DNA from: Paenibacillus sp. FSL H8-0079
Lineage (GTDB): Bacteria > Bacillota > Bacilli > Paenibacillales > Paenibacillaceae
DNA length: 64,000 nt
Direction of reading: 5' to 3'
Assembly: GCF_037991315.1 (NCBI RefSeq)
Contig: NZ_CP150300.1
Span: forward strand, 6,644,763-6,708,762
A program made the translations under genes and the position numbers. The notes beneath the pieces are model-generated. The model worked only from the letters and a program-made list of their open reading frames with translations. It searched no databases and had not been told where the DNA came from. Shown in pieces: positions 8,316 to 18,767 of the stretch. The stretch's first letter is position 1. The number at the start of each line of letters is the position of its first letter.

Positions 8316-9090
8316 GACGGTCGTAATACGTATCACAGAGTTTGAACTCATGATCCTGATAAAAGCAACCACGGCTCTCCATCGCGTCGCGCACGGTCAT
8401 TTTCGCCAAGTCCATCATATTATGATCCCGGCTAAGATGTGCCAGATACGTGCGCTTGATGCGTCCATTCATCAGTTCACTAAGCGCTGCACCTGCTGCT
8501 TCGTTCGACAAATGCCCAATGTCGCTCAAAATCCGGCGCTTGGTGTTCCACGGATAACGCCCCATACGCAGCAATTCGACATCATGGTTCGCCTCCAGCA
8601 CCAGCACGTCAGAATCGGAGATGGCATCGCGAACCTTGTCGCTCATGTACCCTAGATCCGTTGCAACAGACAGCTTCTCACTGCCGTCATCGAACGTATA
8701 CCCTACAGGCTCAGCCGCATCATGCGAGATCCCGAAGGACTCCACGCGCAGTGACCCAAAATCATGCTTTTCACCTGTTTCAAATACCCTCCGGTTTTCC
8801 TCTGGAATCGCCCCAACTGACTTCTCCAGGGCCGCCCACGTATTCAGATTCGCATAGATTGGTAAATTATATTTCCGAGACATCGCGCCTAGTCCTTTAA
8901 TGTGATCGGAATGTTCATGTGTAACCAGAATCCCGTCCAGTTCTGCCCCAGAAATCTCCCTTTCCTGAAACAGTGCATCCAATCGCTTCGCACTCAGACC
9001 CGCGTCTATCATGAGAGAGGTACCCCCATGTTGTATGACCGTGGCATTGCCTGTCGAACCGCTGGATAACACGGTAAAATATATCCCCAT
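8284..9090 (-). CDS. walJ: Metallo-beta-lactamase-fold exonuclease WalJ (YycJ)
   Basis: 268 residues. The N-terminus VLSSGSTGNATVI and the metal-binding THEHSDHIKG (H-x-H-x-D-H) identify the MBL fold of YycJ/VicX. Further ligands are expected at SHDAAEPV and in the C-terminal LSRDHN. In Bacillus the orthologue is a 5'-3' DNA exonuclease linked to mismatch repair and is the fifth gene of the wal operon. Here it starts 6 bases after walI. The RBS is GGGGAG upstream of ATG. Its 3' end overlaps the opposing 70-residue gene. Confidence 0.95.
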   Translation of the reverse strand: MGIYFTVLSSGSTGNATVIQHGGTSLMIDAGLSAKRLDALFQEREISGAELDGILVTHEHSDHIKGLGAMSRKYNLPIYANLNTWAALEKSVGAIPEENRRVFETGEKHDFGSLRVESFGISHDAAEPVGYTFDDGSEKLSVATDLGYMSDKVRDAISDSDVLVLEANHDVELLRMGRYPWNTKRRILSDIGHLSNEAAGAALSELMNGRIKRTYLAHLSRDHNMMDLAKMTVRDAMESRGCFYQDHEFKLCDTYYDRPTPWDRVGEP

Positions 9091-9096
9091 AACGCA

Positions 9097-9840
9097 TTAC
9101 TCCCCTGGTTTGTCTGTCTTGGGACTGAATACATCCCCACTGATGCCCTGCACGTACAACACTTCGCCACTTTCCAGCACGAACCGCCATGCCGGCATCG
9201 CTACCTGTATATCTGAATTGAACAACTGGCCGTAATAGCCCAGCTGAATATCTTTGACAATTGCATCATTTGGCAAAAAGTTCTCGATCAGCGTTCCCAG
9301 CGCCTTCGACGCCGGAAGCACCTGCTGATCGCTCTCCTCTGCAGTCGTAATCCGCACCGGAGTCTGACGGTAACCCGTTATTTTCTGGTCGCTGTAGAAT
9401 AGCTCCAGACTCACATTAAAGAGCGGCCATTTGCCATCCACCAGTGGGTGAAGCACAAAAGCCCCATCCTCGGCCATCAGCTGATCCAGCCGGAATGTCC
9501 CGATCTGTGGAATCTCACCCTGCAACGCATCCTCCAGCTCACTCTGCGAGAAGATCAACTTGCTATCTACAGGCTGTTCCAGTTCCATATCCACGCCAGC
9601 CTTGTCCTCTTCAATGAACTCATAGGACAACTTCGGCAACTTCGGCGTTTCGTTCGGAATCGGAGCTAACACCTGGATACCCTTCTCTTCCATCGCCTGC
9701 TGTGTATTATCTGCCAGTGAGGTGAAGTCCAGATTGGCTCCGGCCGTCTCCCGCGCATCCATCCAGATCTGGTATCCCAGCACCAGATTGAGCAGCAGAA
9801 AGGCATAGATCAACACATTTTTCGCCCGTCCCCAATCCAA
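9097..9840 (-). CDS. walI: WalK regulatory membrane protein WalI (YycI)
   Basis: 247 residues from a TTG start reading MDWGRAKNVLIYAFLLLN. I prefer this over the GTG 14 codons upstream because GGAGGTGA sits 5 bases before the TTG and because Bacillus YycI begins MDWSK. One N-terminal transmembrane helix (about residues 7-27) anchors an extracellular domain, the YycI fold, ending in a strand-rich ALESGEVLYVQGISGDVFSPK-like region. With WalH it forms a membrane complex that modulates WalK kinase activity. It lies between walH and walJ in the operon. Confidence 0.9.
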   Translation of the reverse strand: MDWGRAKNVLIYAFLLLNLVLGYQIWMDARETAGANLDFTSLADNTQQAMEEKGIQVLAPIPNETPKLPKLSYEFIEEDKAGVDMELEQPVDSKLIFSQSELEDALQGEIPQIGTFRLDQLMAEDGAFVLHPLVDGKWPLFNVSLELFYSDQKITGYRQTPVRITTAEESDQQVLPASKALGTLIENFLPNDAIVKDIQLGYYGQLFNSDIQVAMPAWRFVLESGEVLYVQGISGDVFSPKTDKPGE

Positions 9841-9955
9841 AACATTCACCTCCGCCCATTTAATAAAAGCAACTAAGGTCACGCTGGCCCACTCCGTTAT
9901 CGCGTGACCCTACATCTCGCTCGGATATCGAGTGACTCCGCTACCCTACAACCCA

Positions 9956-11245
9956 TCAAGAAACGGTAGTTTCCTCCCCGTTTCCGAATCGAATAACCCA
10001 TACCGGGATTAGCTTCAACCCATCCTCAATCGTAGAAGGACGATATGCCGGGTACACGTCCACCACCTGGCGATTCTCACCTGCTACCTTTTTAATCAGA
10101 GCCTGAAGCTTCTCCCCACCAGGTAATTTGACCGATTTCTTTGTCTCTGTGCCTTCGTTCAGGTATTGCAGCGATCGTTCGTAGCTGGATACCGTCTCCT
10201 GCTGCATCTCCATACTGATCGTGCCGAAGCGGAACTGCATGGAATCCATAATCGGATAACTGCCGTAGTACTGCTGGAATTCAAGCTGTGTCTTGCTGTC
10301 GGCGGTCTCCAGCATCATGCGCGACCTGCCTTTCCAGCCGCCATGCTGATTCACAAAATCAACCGCAGACAGCGCATCCTTCGCGGGGTCAATCTGCCCC
10401 GCAGGCGGTGCCGCCGGATCGGTGTAGCTGATCCAGCGCTGTTCCTGTTTCACCTGCAGGCTACGTTTACTATCCGTGTAGATCTCCGATCCATCTTTTT
10501 CCCGAATATTCCGGGTCATACTTGGATCGAAGAACAGACTACGCTGCATCTGCTCAACAGTGAATTGACCTGTTGGCACATCCGCCTCAATCGTCTCCAG
10601 AGCTTCCGCCGGGATATAATACCCGCCATCCATCAACGTATATGGCGTCCAGTTCGTACCAAAGTCTACATGCTGCTGCACGTCTTGTACTGTCAGGTCC
10701 GCCTGCGTTGCTTCGTATACCACGTCTCCCTTGGCGCTGAAGAACAGCGCATGGGCCTTCGTTTCATTTTTGGCCGTATAGATCGAGATTCGGTTAATCG
10801 TCTCCCCTTGGAATAAGGAATCCGTCCCGAGCCTCATCACCCGCTGTAACAATGCGACGGGAATACCTTCTTTGAACGATAGCTCAAACCCAGGGTTCTC
10901 CTTGCGAATCTGATCCCAGTTCACCGATTGCACACTACGGCGCTGAAAATCATCGAACGCTCGCCCCTGTAACCGTGAATAGATCAACTGATAGAACGTA
11001 TTGCCGGGGTAAAACACCGTATGTTTATCCTCGCCCAAATGAATAATCATCTGATCAGGAAAGATTAATTCTTCAATATTACGTTCCTGACCCATATTTT
11101 CCGTCTTCACATAGTTCGTCTCTGACGTCACAATAGAATCCCCGCCTCCGGGCAAACGGTAGATCAGGAAATAACTCTGCACCAGACTAGCTACGACAAG
11201 GGTAGCGAGCACCAGGGATTTAATCCGTTCCTTCACGGTGCTCAC
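9956..11245 (-). CDS. walH: WalK regulatory membrane protein WalH (YycH)
   Basis: 429 residues with a GTG start (GTG AGC ACC GTG AAG) preceded by AGGAAGGGG. A single N-terminal transmembrane helix (about 10-30) is followed by a large extracellular YycH domain. Typical family elements are visible, such as the FPDQMIIHLGEDKH region near the start and the LQYLNEGT and VWVIRFGNGEE stretches at the end. WalH and WalI contact WalK in the membrane. The first 26 bases overlap the end of walK, which indicates translational coupling. Confidence 0.93.
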   Translation of the reverse strand: MSTVKERIKSLVLATLVVASLVQSYFLIYRLPGGGDSIVTSETNYVKTENMGQERNIEELIFPDQMIIHLGEDKHTVFYPGNTFYQLIYSRLQGRAFDDFQRRSVQSVNWDQIRKENPGFELSFKEGIPVALLQRVMRLGTDSLFQGETINRISIYTAKNETKAHALFFSAKGDVVYEATQADLTVQDVQQHVDFGTNWTPYTLMDGGYYIPAEALETIEADVPTGQFTVEQMQRSLFFDPSMTRNIREKDGSEIYTDSKRSLQVKQEQRWISYTDPAAPPAGQIDPAKDALSAVDFVNQHGGWKGRSRMMLETADSKTQLEFQQYYGSYPIMDSMQFRFGTISMEMQQETVSSYERSLQYLNEGTETKKSVKLPGGEKLQALIKKVAGENRQVVDVYPAYRPSTIEDGLKLIPVWVIRFGNGEETTVS

Positions 11246-13070
11246 CCCCTTCCTCGCGCATCGGCAGTGTGAACGTTACTGTCGTGCCCACGTCCACCTC
11301 AGACTCCAGCGAGATGCTCCCATCATGCGCCTTCACAATTTCCCGGGCAATGGAGAGTCCCAGCCCTGTGCCTCCCATACTGCGGGAACGAGCCTTGTCC
11401 ACCCGATAAAACCGCTCAAAAATACGATCCAGATCGCGCTGTGGAATACCCATTCCGGTATCCGATACCGAGATGGCAAGTGCATGCTCATCACTGCGTC
11501 TAGCGGCAATTGTAATGGTGCCGCCTTCCAATGTATATTTCAACGCATTGGACACGACATTATCCAGCACCTGATCAATCTGGTCGCGATCCAGCGGAAC
11601 AGCCGGAATATCATTTTCCACAGACAGCACAGGTTGAATATCCTTCTGATGCATCTGGAACGAGAATCGATCCGTCACTTCCTCCAGCATTTCCAGAATG
11701 TCGGTTGGCTGCTTGCGCAGTAAAGCTTCTTTGGAATCCAGCCGAGATAGATGCAGTAGATCCGTAACCAGCCTGATCATTCGCTCCGTCTCGTTCTGAA
11801 TAACACCAACGAAACGACCAGCAAGCTGTGTATCTTCCAATGCACCGTCATCCAGCGCTTCCGCGTAACTCTTGATCGTGGTCAGAGGTGTCCGCAGCTC
11901 ATGGGATACATTGGCCACGAATTCACGTCGGGATGCTTCAAGTTCTTCCTGCTCAGTGACATCCTGAAGTACGGCAATGGTTCCCGTGATACCCAACTCG
12001 CGCCGATGAACCGGAGTGAACGTCATGCGAATGACCACAGGCTCTTCTTGTCCCGCAGGTGCGATCTGCAGCAGCGTTGAACCAGTAAACCCACTCGCGA
12101 GAGCTTCCGCATCCTCCGGATCAATGCCGAGCAATATGGCAAAATGCCTTCCTTCAATATCTGCAGGGCGCATGCCCAGAATACTGCTGGCACGGCGGTT
12201 CACCAGAATGACTTTACCATACTCATCCGTGGCTACCACACCATCACTCATATTGGTCAGAATGGAGGTCAGCTTCTCCTTCTCCTCTTCATTCTGCGAG
12301 AGTGCATCACGGAGCCTACTAGTCATATAGTTAAAAGCCCGACTGAGCTGACCAATCTCATCCGTGCCGAATACAGGTGTCTGCTGATCAAAGTTACCTT
12401 CTGCGACCGCTGTCGCTCTCCGGGTCACTTCCTTAATCGGCTGCGTGATCGTATGGGACAGGATCACGCCAAGCACCGCCGTTAACACCAAGGCAATCAG
12501 AATGCCGGAGATAAAGATTTTGTTGATTCCCTCCATCGTGGAATACAGCTCGTTCATGGATGCCGCGATGTAGACCGCGCCAATGATCTTGCCGCCGGAC
12601 AGCACCGGCTTGGCGACGACCTTTTTGCGAACATTATCCTCGTCCACGATATATTCCTCATTGTCCCGAATGCCTTGCAGCGCACGGCTGACGACGGTCT
12701 GGGTGTTTTTGCGCCCGACATAGTCCGAATGTGAACTTAGCGAGGTCGTCAGTACTTTGCCGCTGGCATCCAGCACCTGAATCTCGGCACCGTTAATGTT
12801 GAACAGATTGTTCACCAGCACACGCAGATTTTCCGTTTTGTCCTCGCCAGCCTCTGCTTCTCCACCCGCCATCGTCTCCCCCACGAGAACCGATAGCATC
12901 TCCGCACGGGCCTGCAGATCTTCCGTAAAGTTGCTCGTCAGTGAGTTCTTCATCGCGCTCACAAAATAAACGCCGATCAATTGCATCGCAATCAGAATCA
13001 GCAGTACATAGATAATTATCAATTTCGCCTGAATCGTTCGGAAGAACGAGAATCGCGCGAATCGGCCCAT
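11220..13070 (-). CDS. walK: Sensor histidine kinase WalK
   Basis: 616 residues. The order is TM1 (about 12-32), an extracellular Cache/PAS-like domain, TM2 (about 185-208), HAMP, a cytoplasmic PAS domain (about 265-370), HisKA with the phospho-acceptor in SHELRTPLT, and HATPase_c with N, G1 (DTGMGIP) and G2 (GGTGLGLSIA) boxes. This is the full WalK/VicK architecture. It phosphorylates WalR to adjust peptidoglycan hydrolase expression to cell-wall synthesis. The start overlaps the walR stop by one base (TAATG), so the two are coupled. Confidence 0.97.
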   Translation of the reverse strand: MGRFARFSFFRTIQAKLIIIYVLLILIAMQLIGVYFVSAMKNSLTSNFTEDLQARAEMLSVLVGETMAGGEAEAGEDKTENLRVLVNNLFNINGAEIQVLDASGKVLTTSLSSHSDYVGRKNTQTVVSRALQGIRDNEEYIVDEDNVRKKVVAKPVLSGGKIIGAVYIAASMNELYSTMEGINKIFISGILIALVLTAVLGVILSHTITQPIKEVTRRATAVAEGNFDQQTPVFGTDEIGQLSRAFNYMTSRLRDALSQNEEEKEKLTSILTNMSDGVVATDEYGKVILVNRRASSILGMRPADIEGRHFAILLGIDPEDAEALASGFTGSTLLQIAPAGQEEPVVIRMTFTPVHRRELGITGTIAVLQDVTEQEELEASRREFVANVSHELRTPLTTIKSYAEALDDGALEDTQLAGRFVGVIQNETERMIRLVTDLLHLSRLDSKEALLRKQPTDILEMLEEVTDRFSFQMHQKDIQPVLSVENDIPAVPLDRDQIDQVLDNVVSNALKYTLEGGTITIAARRSDEHALAISVSDTGMGIPQRDLDRIFERFYRVDKARSRSMGGTGLGLSIAREIVKAHDGSISLESEVDVGTTVTFTLPMREEGGEHREGTD

Positions 13071-13792
13071 TATATCCCCACGCTTTTGGCACTGCGCACG
13101 AGATAACCGAGCCCGCGGCGAGTCAGAATCGTTTCCGGTTTGCTCGGATTCTCCTCAATCTTCTCACGCAGACGACGGATCGTGACATCCACGGTACGTA
13201 CATCGCCGAAATATTCATATCCCCATACTGCTTGCAGCAGATGTTCCCGTGTCATAACCTTGCCGGAATGCTTCGCCATATAATAGAGAAGTTCATATTC
13301 ACGGTGGGTCAGATCGAGAGGTTCTCCGCCTTTGTAAGCCGTATACATGTCCATATCAAAAGCCAGATCAAAAAGTCTCATGACCTGCTTCTCTTCGTCT
13401 TCATGCGCTTCTGCCGTAATCGCAAGCTTTTGCCGTCTGCGCATCTGTGCCTTCACCCTTGCAAGCAGCTCACGCGTACTGAATGGCTTCGTCACGTAAT
13501 CATCCGCACCCAATTCGAGCCCGAGCACCTTGTCGATCTCGCCATCTTTGGCGGTAAGCATGATGATCGGCATCTCCAGATGAGCGCGCACCTCACGGCA
13601 GACATCCATACCGTCCTTGCCCGGGAGCATCAGATCCAGCAGCATCAGATCCGGTTTCTCGGATAACGCCAGTTCAACCGCACGAATACCATCGAATGCA
13701 CAGATGACCTCGTACCCCTCTTTTTCCAAATTAAACTTCAGAATGTCCGCGATGGGCTGTTCATCGTCCACCACCAAAATCTTCCCCTGCAT
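13070..13792 (-). CDS. walR: Response regulator WalR
   Basis: 240 residues of OmpR/PhoB type. The receiver domain starts [14 protein letters not shown], carries the phospho-acceptor Asp in MLLDLMLPG and the signalling Lys in VTKPFS. The winged-helix DNA-binding domain follows from about residue 135, with the recognition region [16 protein letters not shown] and the terminal RGLGYLV hairpin. Essential regulator of cell-wall metabolism in Bacilli. It heads the walRKHIJ operon. The upstream gene is an M23 endopeptidase ended by its own terminator, so walR should have its own promoter in 13793-13989. Confidence 0.98.
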   Translation of the reverse strand: MQGKILVVDDEQPIADILKFNLEKEGYEVICAFDGIRAVELALSEKPDLMLLDLMLPGKDGMDVCREVRAHLEMPIIMLTAKDGEIDKVLGLELGADDYVTKPFSTRELLARVKAQMRRRQKLAITAEAHEDEEKQVMRLFDLAFDMDMYTAYKGGEPLDLTHREYELLYYMAKHSGKVMTREHLLQAVWGYEYFGDVRTVDVTIRRLREKIEENPSKPETILTRRGLGYLVRSAKSVGI

Positions 13793-13989
13793 CGGCTAAG
13801 TTCACCCCTATATCCTACTTAATCCGCGTTAGCGTCTATATCTCTCTTCTATGTTTAGCTTGTACCAAGCCTGCTTGATTTGGTTCTCTAGTTTGTTGTT
13901 TATACTCTCTAGTTTAACATACCTGAAGCACCGTCACATCCCGATCGGAGGGTTGGAAGGTCTTTCATCTGAAAATATTTTACAGCAGC

Positions 13990-14022
13990 AAAAAACAAGG
14001 CCAGCATCATAGCCAACCTTGC
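13990..14022 (-). terminator. Terminator downstream of the M23 endopeptidase gene
   Basis: On the minus strand CAAGGTTGGC pairs with GCTGGCCTTG (10 bp including G-U pairs), with loop TATGAT and then TTTTTTG. It separates the endopeptidase transcript from walR. Confidence 0.82.
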
Positions 14023-14039
14023 TCTCACTTTAGCTTATA

Positions 14040-15572
14040 TTAGTTCAAATACGTCATTGGATTCTCCGCTGTGCCGTTCTTCAGGATCTCGAAGTGCAGA
14101 TGGGTTCCAGTCGAGCGTCCTGTGTTGCCCATAACGCCGATGCTTTCCCCTTTTTCAACCACTTGTCCAACCTTCACACCGATGCTATCCAGATGACCAT
14201 ACAATGTTTCATATCCGTTACGATGGTTAATAATGATGACATTACCATAGCCACTCTTCTGTCCTGCAAAAGTAACCACGCCTTCGTCAGATGATTTCAC
14301 ATCCCGGTTACCTACCAGATCGACCCCTTTATGTTGACGACCCCAACGCTGTCCAAAGCTGCTGCTCATCGTTGCATTCGATACCGGCCAAGCAAATTCA
14401 CCTGAGCCCTCACCAACGACTTTTGTTCCACTAAGAACCACTTCGGTTACGGCGACTTTGATCACTTCCTGGCCAAGCCACTCTTCCTGAACGACTTCAC
14501 CATTTTCTTTCGTTATACGATACTGCATATTTTTCAGACCGCTTTGACCTGGACGCACGACTTTGGTTGTGCCTGCTTTCAGATCAGGACTTTTTCGAAC
14601 TTCCACTTGCGGTTTAATCTCAATCTGTTCAACCACCTGCTCCACCGATTTAACCGTTACTGCTGGTTTAGGCACGGTCAGGGTCAGTTCGTCTCCAATT
14701 TGAAGCGATGTTTCCTTGATGCCCGGATTATGCTGGCGAATCTCACTTTGTGTAATTTCATACTTGGAAGCGATCGAAGAGATCGTATCTCCTTCACGAA
14801 CCACATAAGTTACAGGCGCGTCTTTACCAACGGTTAACGCTTTAACCGCCTCGGACACATCCCATATTTTGTTTGGATCAGCCTTCACCACATCCGTCGC
14901 TACTTCTTCCTTGATACCTACCGACTTCAGGGTTGTACTCGGTCCCTCGTCTTTCTTCGAGGAGTTAGCCGATACCGACTTCGTCTTTAGCGAACTTCGC
15001 ACTGCCGATGCCGATATGTACTTATTCTGCACTTGTTCCAGGATCGCATCAGCTGTTGCCTGATCCTTCACAATGCCAATGACTTCACCGTCTACCTTAA
15101 GCTCCACACCTTTGGCATAAGCTGTCAGCATGTCGCCTAGTTTATCTAGCGTTTCGTCACTGTTCACTTCAGGTTTGTACGCTTTTACCGTTTCGGTTGT
15201 GATGCCATCCGTGTTCAGCACCATTTCTGCATCCGGATATTTATGTTGATATTCCTCAGTTTTGTCTGTAAAGAGTTGTTGTAGCTGTGCTTCATCTGTA
15301 ATGGTACCAATCTCGCTACCTTTAACCATCACTTTATAGTAAGGTACCGTATTTGCAGTAACATATTGTTTGCCTGCGAATCCGATCGATGCCGCGATGA
15401 ACACACCGCATGCTGCTGTAATGATCCATTTGCGCGAGGCCAGAACGCGCTTCTTATTCACACTGAAGGTGGACATGCTCATGTTGTTTTTGTCTTCGGC
15501 CGTCCGGTTTTCCCCGGATTGTTCGTGTACCCGGTCTTTGCCCGGTTGGCGTATGCCTCTGAAACCTTTCAT
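14040..15572 (-). CDS. M23 peptidoglycan endopeptidase with LysM and G5 domains
   Basis: 510 residues. A basic cytoplasmic N-terminus and one transmembrane helix (about 49-69) are followed by an extended region, a LysM domain (TYVVREGDTISSIASKYEIT to about residue 310), a G5 domain (about 320-395, with YRITKENGEVVQEEWL) and a C-terminal M23 domain. The zinc ligands are visible: H and D in RQHKGVDL, and H-x-H in THLHFE. RBS AAAGGAGAGAATC precedes the ATG. It cleaves peptide cross-links outside the membrane. It sits directly upstream of walR, and its leader carries a consensus WalR box, so it is probably a WalR target. Confidence 0.93.
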   Translation of the reverse strand: MKGFRGIRQPGKDRVHEQSGENRTAEDKNNMSMSTFSVNKKRVLASRKWIITAACGVFIAASIGFAGKQYVTANTVPYYKVMVKGSEIGTITDEAQLQQLFTDKTEEYQHKYPDAEMVLNTDGITTETVKAYKPEVNSDETLDKLGDMLTAYAKGVELKVDGEVIGIVKDQATADAILEQVQNKYISASAVRSSLKTKSVSANSSKKDEGPSTTLKSVGIKEEVATDVVKADPNKIWDVSEAVKALTVGKDAPVTYVVREGDTISSIASKYEITQSEIRQHNPGIKETSLQIGDELTLTVPKPAVTVKSVEQVVEQIEIKPQVEVRKSPDLKAGTTKVVRPGQSGLKNMQYRITKENGEVVQEEWLGQEVIKVAVTEVVLSGTKVVGEGSGEFAWPVSNATMSSSFGQRWGRQHKGVDLVGNRDVKSSDEGVVTFAGQKSGYGNVIIINHRNGYETLYGHLDSIGVKVGQVVEKGESIGVMGNTGRSTGTHLHFEILKNGTAENPMTYLN

Positions 15573-15738
15573 GATTCTCTCCTTTTCAGCACTTCTCAGT
15601 TCGCATTTCTGTCAAGACATCACCCATCGTGTCTATCCCATGCTAGTTGAATAATATATTTGGGTGTCCGCAAAATCAGGACTTTAGCTGCGCTCTTAAA
15701 AGTGTCAAAATTTTAACCTTTTATCACACCCGTATACT

Positions 15739-15755
15739 TTAACACAGGTTTTACA
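15739..15755 (-). promoter_or_regulatory. WalR-box direct repeat upstream of the M23 endopeptidase gene
   Basis: Read on the minus strand the sequence is TGTAAA-ACCTG-TGTTAA, an exact match to the WalR consensus TGT(A/T)A(A/C/T)-N5-TGT(A/T)A(A/C/T). About 30 bases further downstream lies TTGACA, 16 bases before TAAAGT, a plausible -35/-10 pair. The placement just upstream of the promoter suggests activation. Confidence 0.65.
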
Positions 15756-15949
15756 CTCATTTCAACTTTACGTGTCACACCGCAAAACCACGCCCCGCTT
15801 GGTTTCCCTGAATTATCCATAAGATAGCACGACTGGTCCATCACCCATTATGCCTCAACATCGGCTGTACTATGTACTTTTATTCGCAATTTAAGACTAG
15901 GTTCTAAGACCCACTGAAATATGCTTTCTTTTTCATAAAAATACAAATA

Positions 15950-15983
15950 AAATCCCCCATCAGATCAGCTCTGATAGAGGATT
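15950..15983 (-). terminator. Terminator downstream of the low-complexity membrane protein gene
   Basis: On the minus strand AATCC...TATCAG pairs with CTGAT.GGGGATT, followed by a T-rich tail (TTATTTG). The stem has one internal bulge. Confidence 0.6.
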
Positions 15984-16046
15984 ACGTAAACGAAATCAGG
16001 AACCATTAGATCATCTCCAATAGTCTAATAGCTTGCTTTGCCTATC

Positions 16047-16814
16047 TTATTCTGTCTGCAGTACTTCCATCAGGTTGTCGTACTCTTCACTGGTCAGGTA
16101 CTTCGAGATCACCTGTTCAATCTCGCGCAGTTCCTGTTCTGTTAGGCCGCCTTCCATGGCGCCTGAGATCTGCTGCATTTCTTTCTGCGGTAGCTTGTTC
16201 ATAAGTAAGCTGAAGATCCGTTCTTTCTCCTCTACAGGCAGCTTATCCTTCGCTCCTGTGATATCATCCGGCGATACGACAATGGCATCATTACCTGAAG
16301 GAGCACTACCGCTGGTCGCTCCGGTTCCGTTCCCCGAAGCTGAGCCACTCCCCTGTGCTGTTCCAGATTCATTACCTGTGCCGCTATCCGACCCATTGCC
16401 TGCATTCACGCCTGAGTTCGAACCTGCGGTCGAATCTGTACCTGAGCCTTCTCCTGCTCCCTCGCCTGAGCTGGCCCCCTGGGACCCACTGTTGCCTTTA
16501 TCTACGCCAGATTCACCGCCTTCCGACCCGTTTCCCATAACTGAAACAGCATCTTCCGGAACCTGCTCTTCGTCCGCTCCTGTCGGCTGATCTGTTGTGC
16601 CATTTCCTGATTTGTTCCCCTCACTGGTTTTACCACCCAATGCACCCTGGAACATGGCGGTTAATCCCATGGGTTGACCTTCCCACTGAATATTGAAACT
16701 CGCGAGTAGCGATTTCGCATAGGACTGTACAATTAATCCGGTCGTGAGCAGTGTCAGTGAACTGACCAGCAACACGGTTAGCACGATTTTGACAAACCAC
16801 ACAAGCAACTTCAT
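16047..16814 (-). CDS. Membrane-anchored protein with Gly/Ser/Asn-rich linker
   Basis: 255 residues in three parts. Residues 1-33 are a signal-anchor helix. Residues about 55-170 are a low-complexity Gly/Ser/Asn/Thr linker with recurring GNGSGSG-like and GTDSTAGSN-like units. The last 80 residues are a compact, charged helical domain (LPVEEKERIFSLLMNKLP ... LTSEEYDNLMEVLQTE). The arrangement suggests a tethered domain held off the membrane by a flexible spacer, outside the cell. I do not recognise the C-terminal domain as a named family. It sits between purA and the M23 endopeptidase, with terminators on both sides, so it is probably monocistronic. Confidence 0.75.
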   Translation of the reverse strand: MKLLVWFVKIVLTVLLVSSLTLLTTGLIVQSYAKSLLASFNIQWEGQPMGLTAMFQGALGGKTSEGNKSGNGTTDQPTGADEEQVPEDAVSVMGNGSEGGESGVDKGNSGSQGASSGEGAGEGSGTDSTAGSNSGVNAGNGSDSGTGNESGTAQGSGSASGNGTGATSGSAPSGNDAIVVSPDDITGAKDKLPVEEKERIFSLLMNKLPQKEMQQISGAMEGGLTEQELREIEQVISKYLTSEEYDNLMEVLQTE

Positions 16815-16926
16815 TCCGTTCTCTCCCTCCGATTATCCCACCCGTCTAGCATGCGCATGCTGGGGTCTGTGACTCTACTGTTAACCAGTATTGACGGAAA
16901 TCTCGGGATTATATCCAAAAAACATA

Positions 16927-16973
16927 CAAAAAAACCTCCAGTCATCGCTATAAAAGCAACAACTGGAGGTTTT
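16927..16973 (-). terminator. Terminator downstream of purA
   Basis: AAACCTCCAGT and ACTGGAGGTTT form an 11-bp stem with a roughly 20-base loop, flanked by a T-run on the minus strand (TTTTTTTGT). The A/T-rich flanks on both sides would let it work in either direction. Confidence 0.85.
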
Positions 16974-17036
16974 ACTGCCTGAGTCGGCAGAGTATCCTAT
17001 TTTATAATTCAAGAAACAATCTATCTATTTCTTTGA

Positions 17037-18395
<1,359 letters not shown>

Positions 18396-18494
18396 TTACG
18401 CAATAAACCGACTGAGAAGCGTGCTAACGGACAGTAAAAATCTCCTTCCGTTACATTCAAGGGAAGGTTTGCGCTGCTTTAACGCAGCAGTATT

Positions 18495-18570
18495 AGTGTA
18501 CCAGTACCCTTTTTCAAAGTCAAATCAAATGGCGAACAATTAGATATAGTACAACTGTAATGTTCGGGAT
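18495..18570 (-). promoter_or_regulatory. purA: purA promoter with paired PurBoxes
   Basis: On the minus strand TTGACT (18518-18523) is separated by exactly 17 bases from TACACT (18495-18500). Immediately upstream, CCCGAACAT and ATTGTTCGCC form an inverted pair with CGAAC/GTTCG cores at 18562-18566 and 18533-18537. This is the spacing of Bacillus PurBox pairs bound by PurR, which represses purine synthesis genes when purines are plentiful. The 170-base leader downstream includes a small GCTGC/GCAGC hairpin. Confidence 0.8.
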
Positions 18571-18590
18571 TTACCCACTATTTCGACACA

Positions 18591-18638
18591 AAAAACCGGA
18601 GACTACAGTCCAAGCTTGCTTGACTGCTATCACCGGTT
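18591..18638 (-). terminator. Terminator downstream of dnaB
   Basis: On the minus strand AACCGG...GCAGTC pairs with GACTGT...CCGGTT, followed by TTTTTTG. It separates dnaB from purA. Confidence 0.75.
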
Positions 18639-18767
18639 CAAGGATTCCCATTTCCATACGAATCTATATCTGGTATTTATATCACATGTTTAAATCCAGT
18701 TACGCTAATGGTTGATCTTCGGGACAGACGATTTTTCTTCCTGATCGAAGCCGTCAGCACCTGTCCG

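Noticed and set aside
11338..11351. ATTTCCCGGGCAAT, one mismatch from the Noc binding consensus
   Set aside because: It encodes part of the conserved IAREIVKAH segment of walK, so coding constraint explains it, and I found no other convincing sites to support a cluster.
16033..16590. 185-codon plus-strand frame rich in Pro/Ser
   Set aside because: Its composition is the complement of the Gly/Ser/Asn linker of the minus-strand membrane protein.
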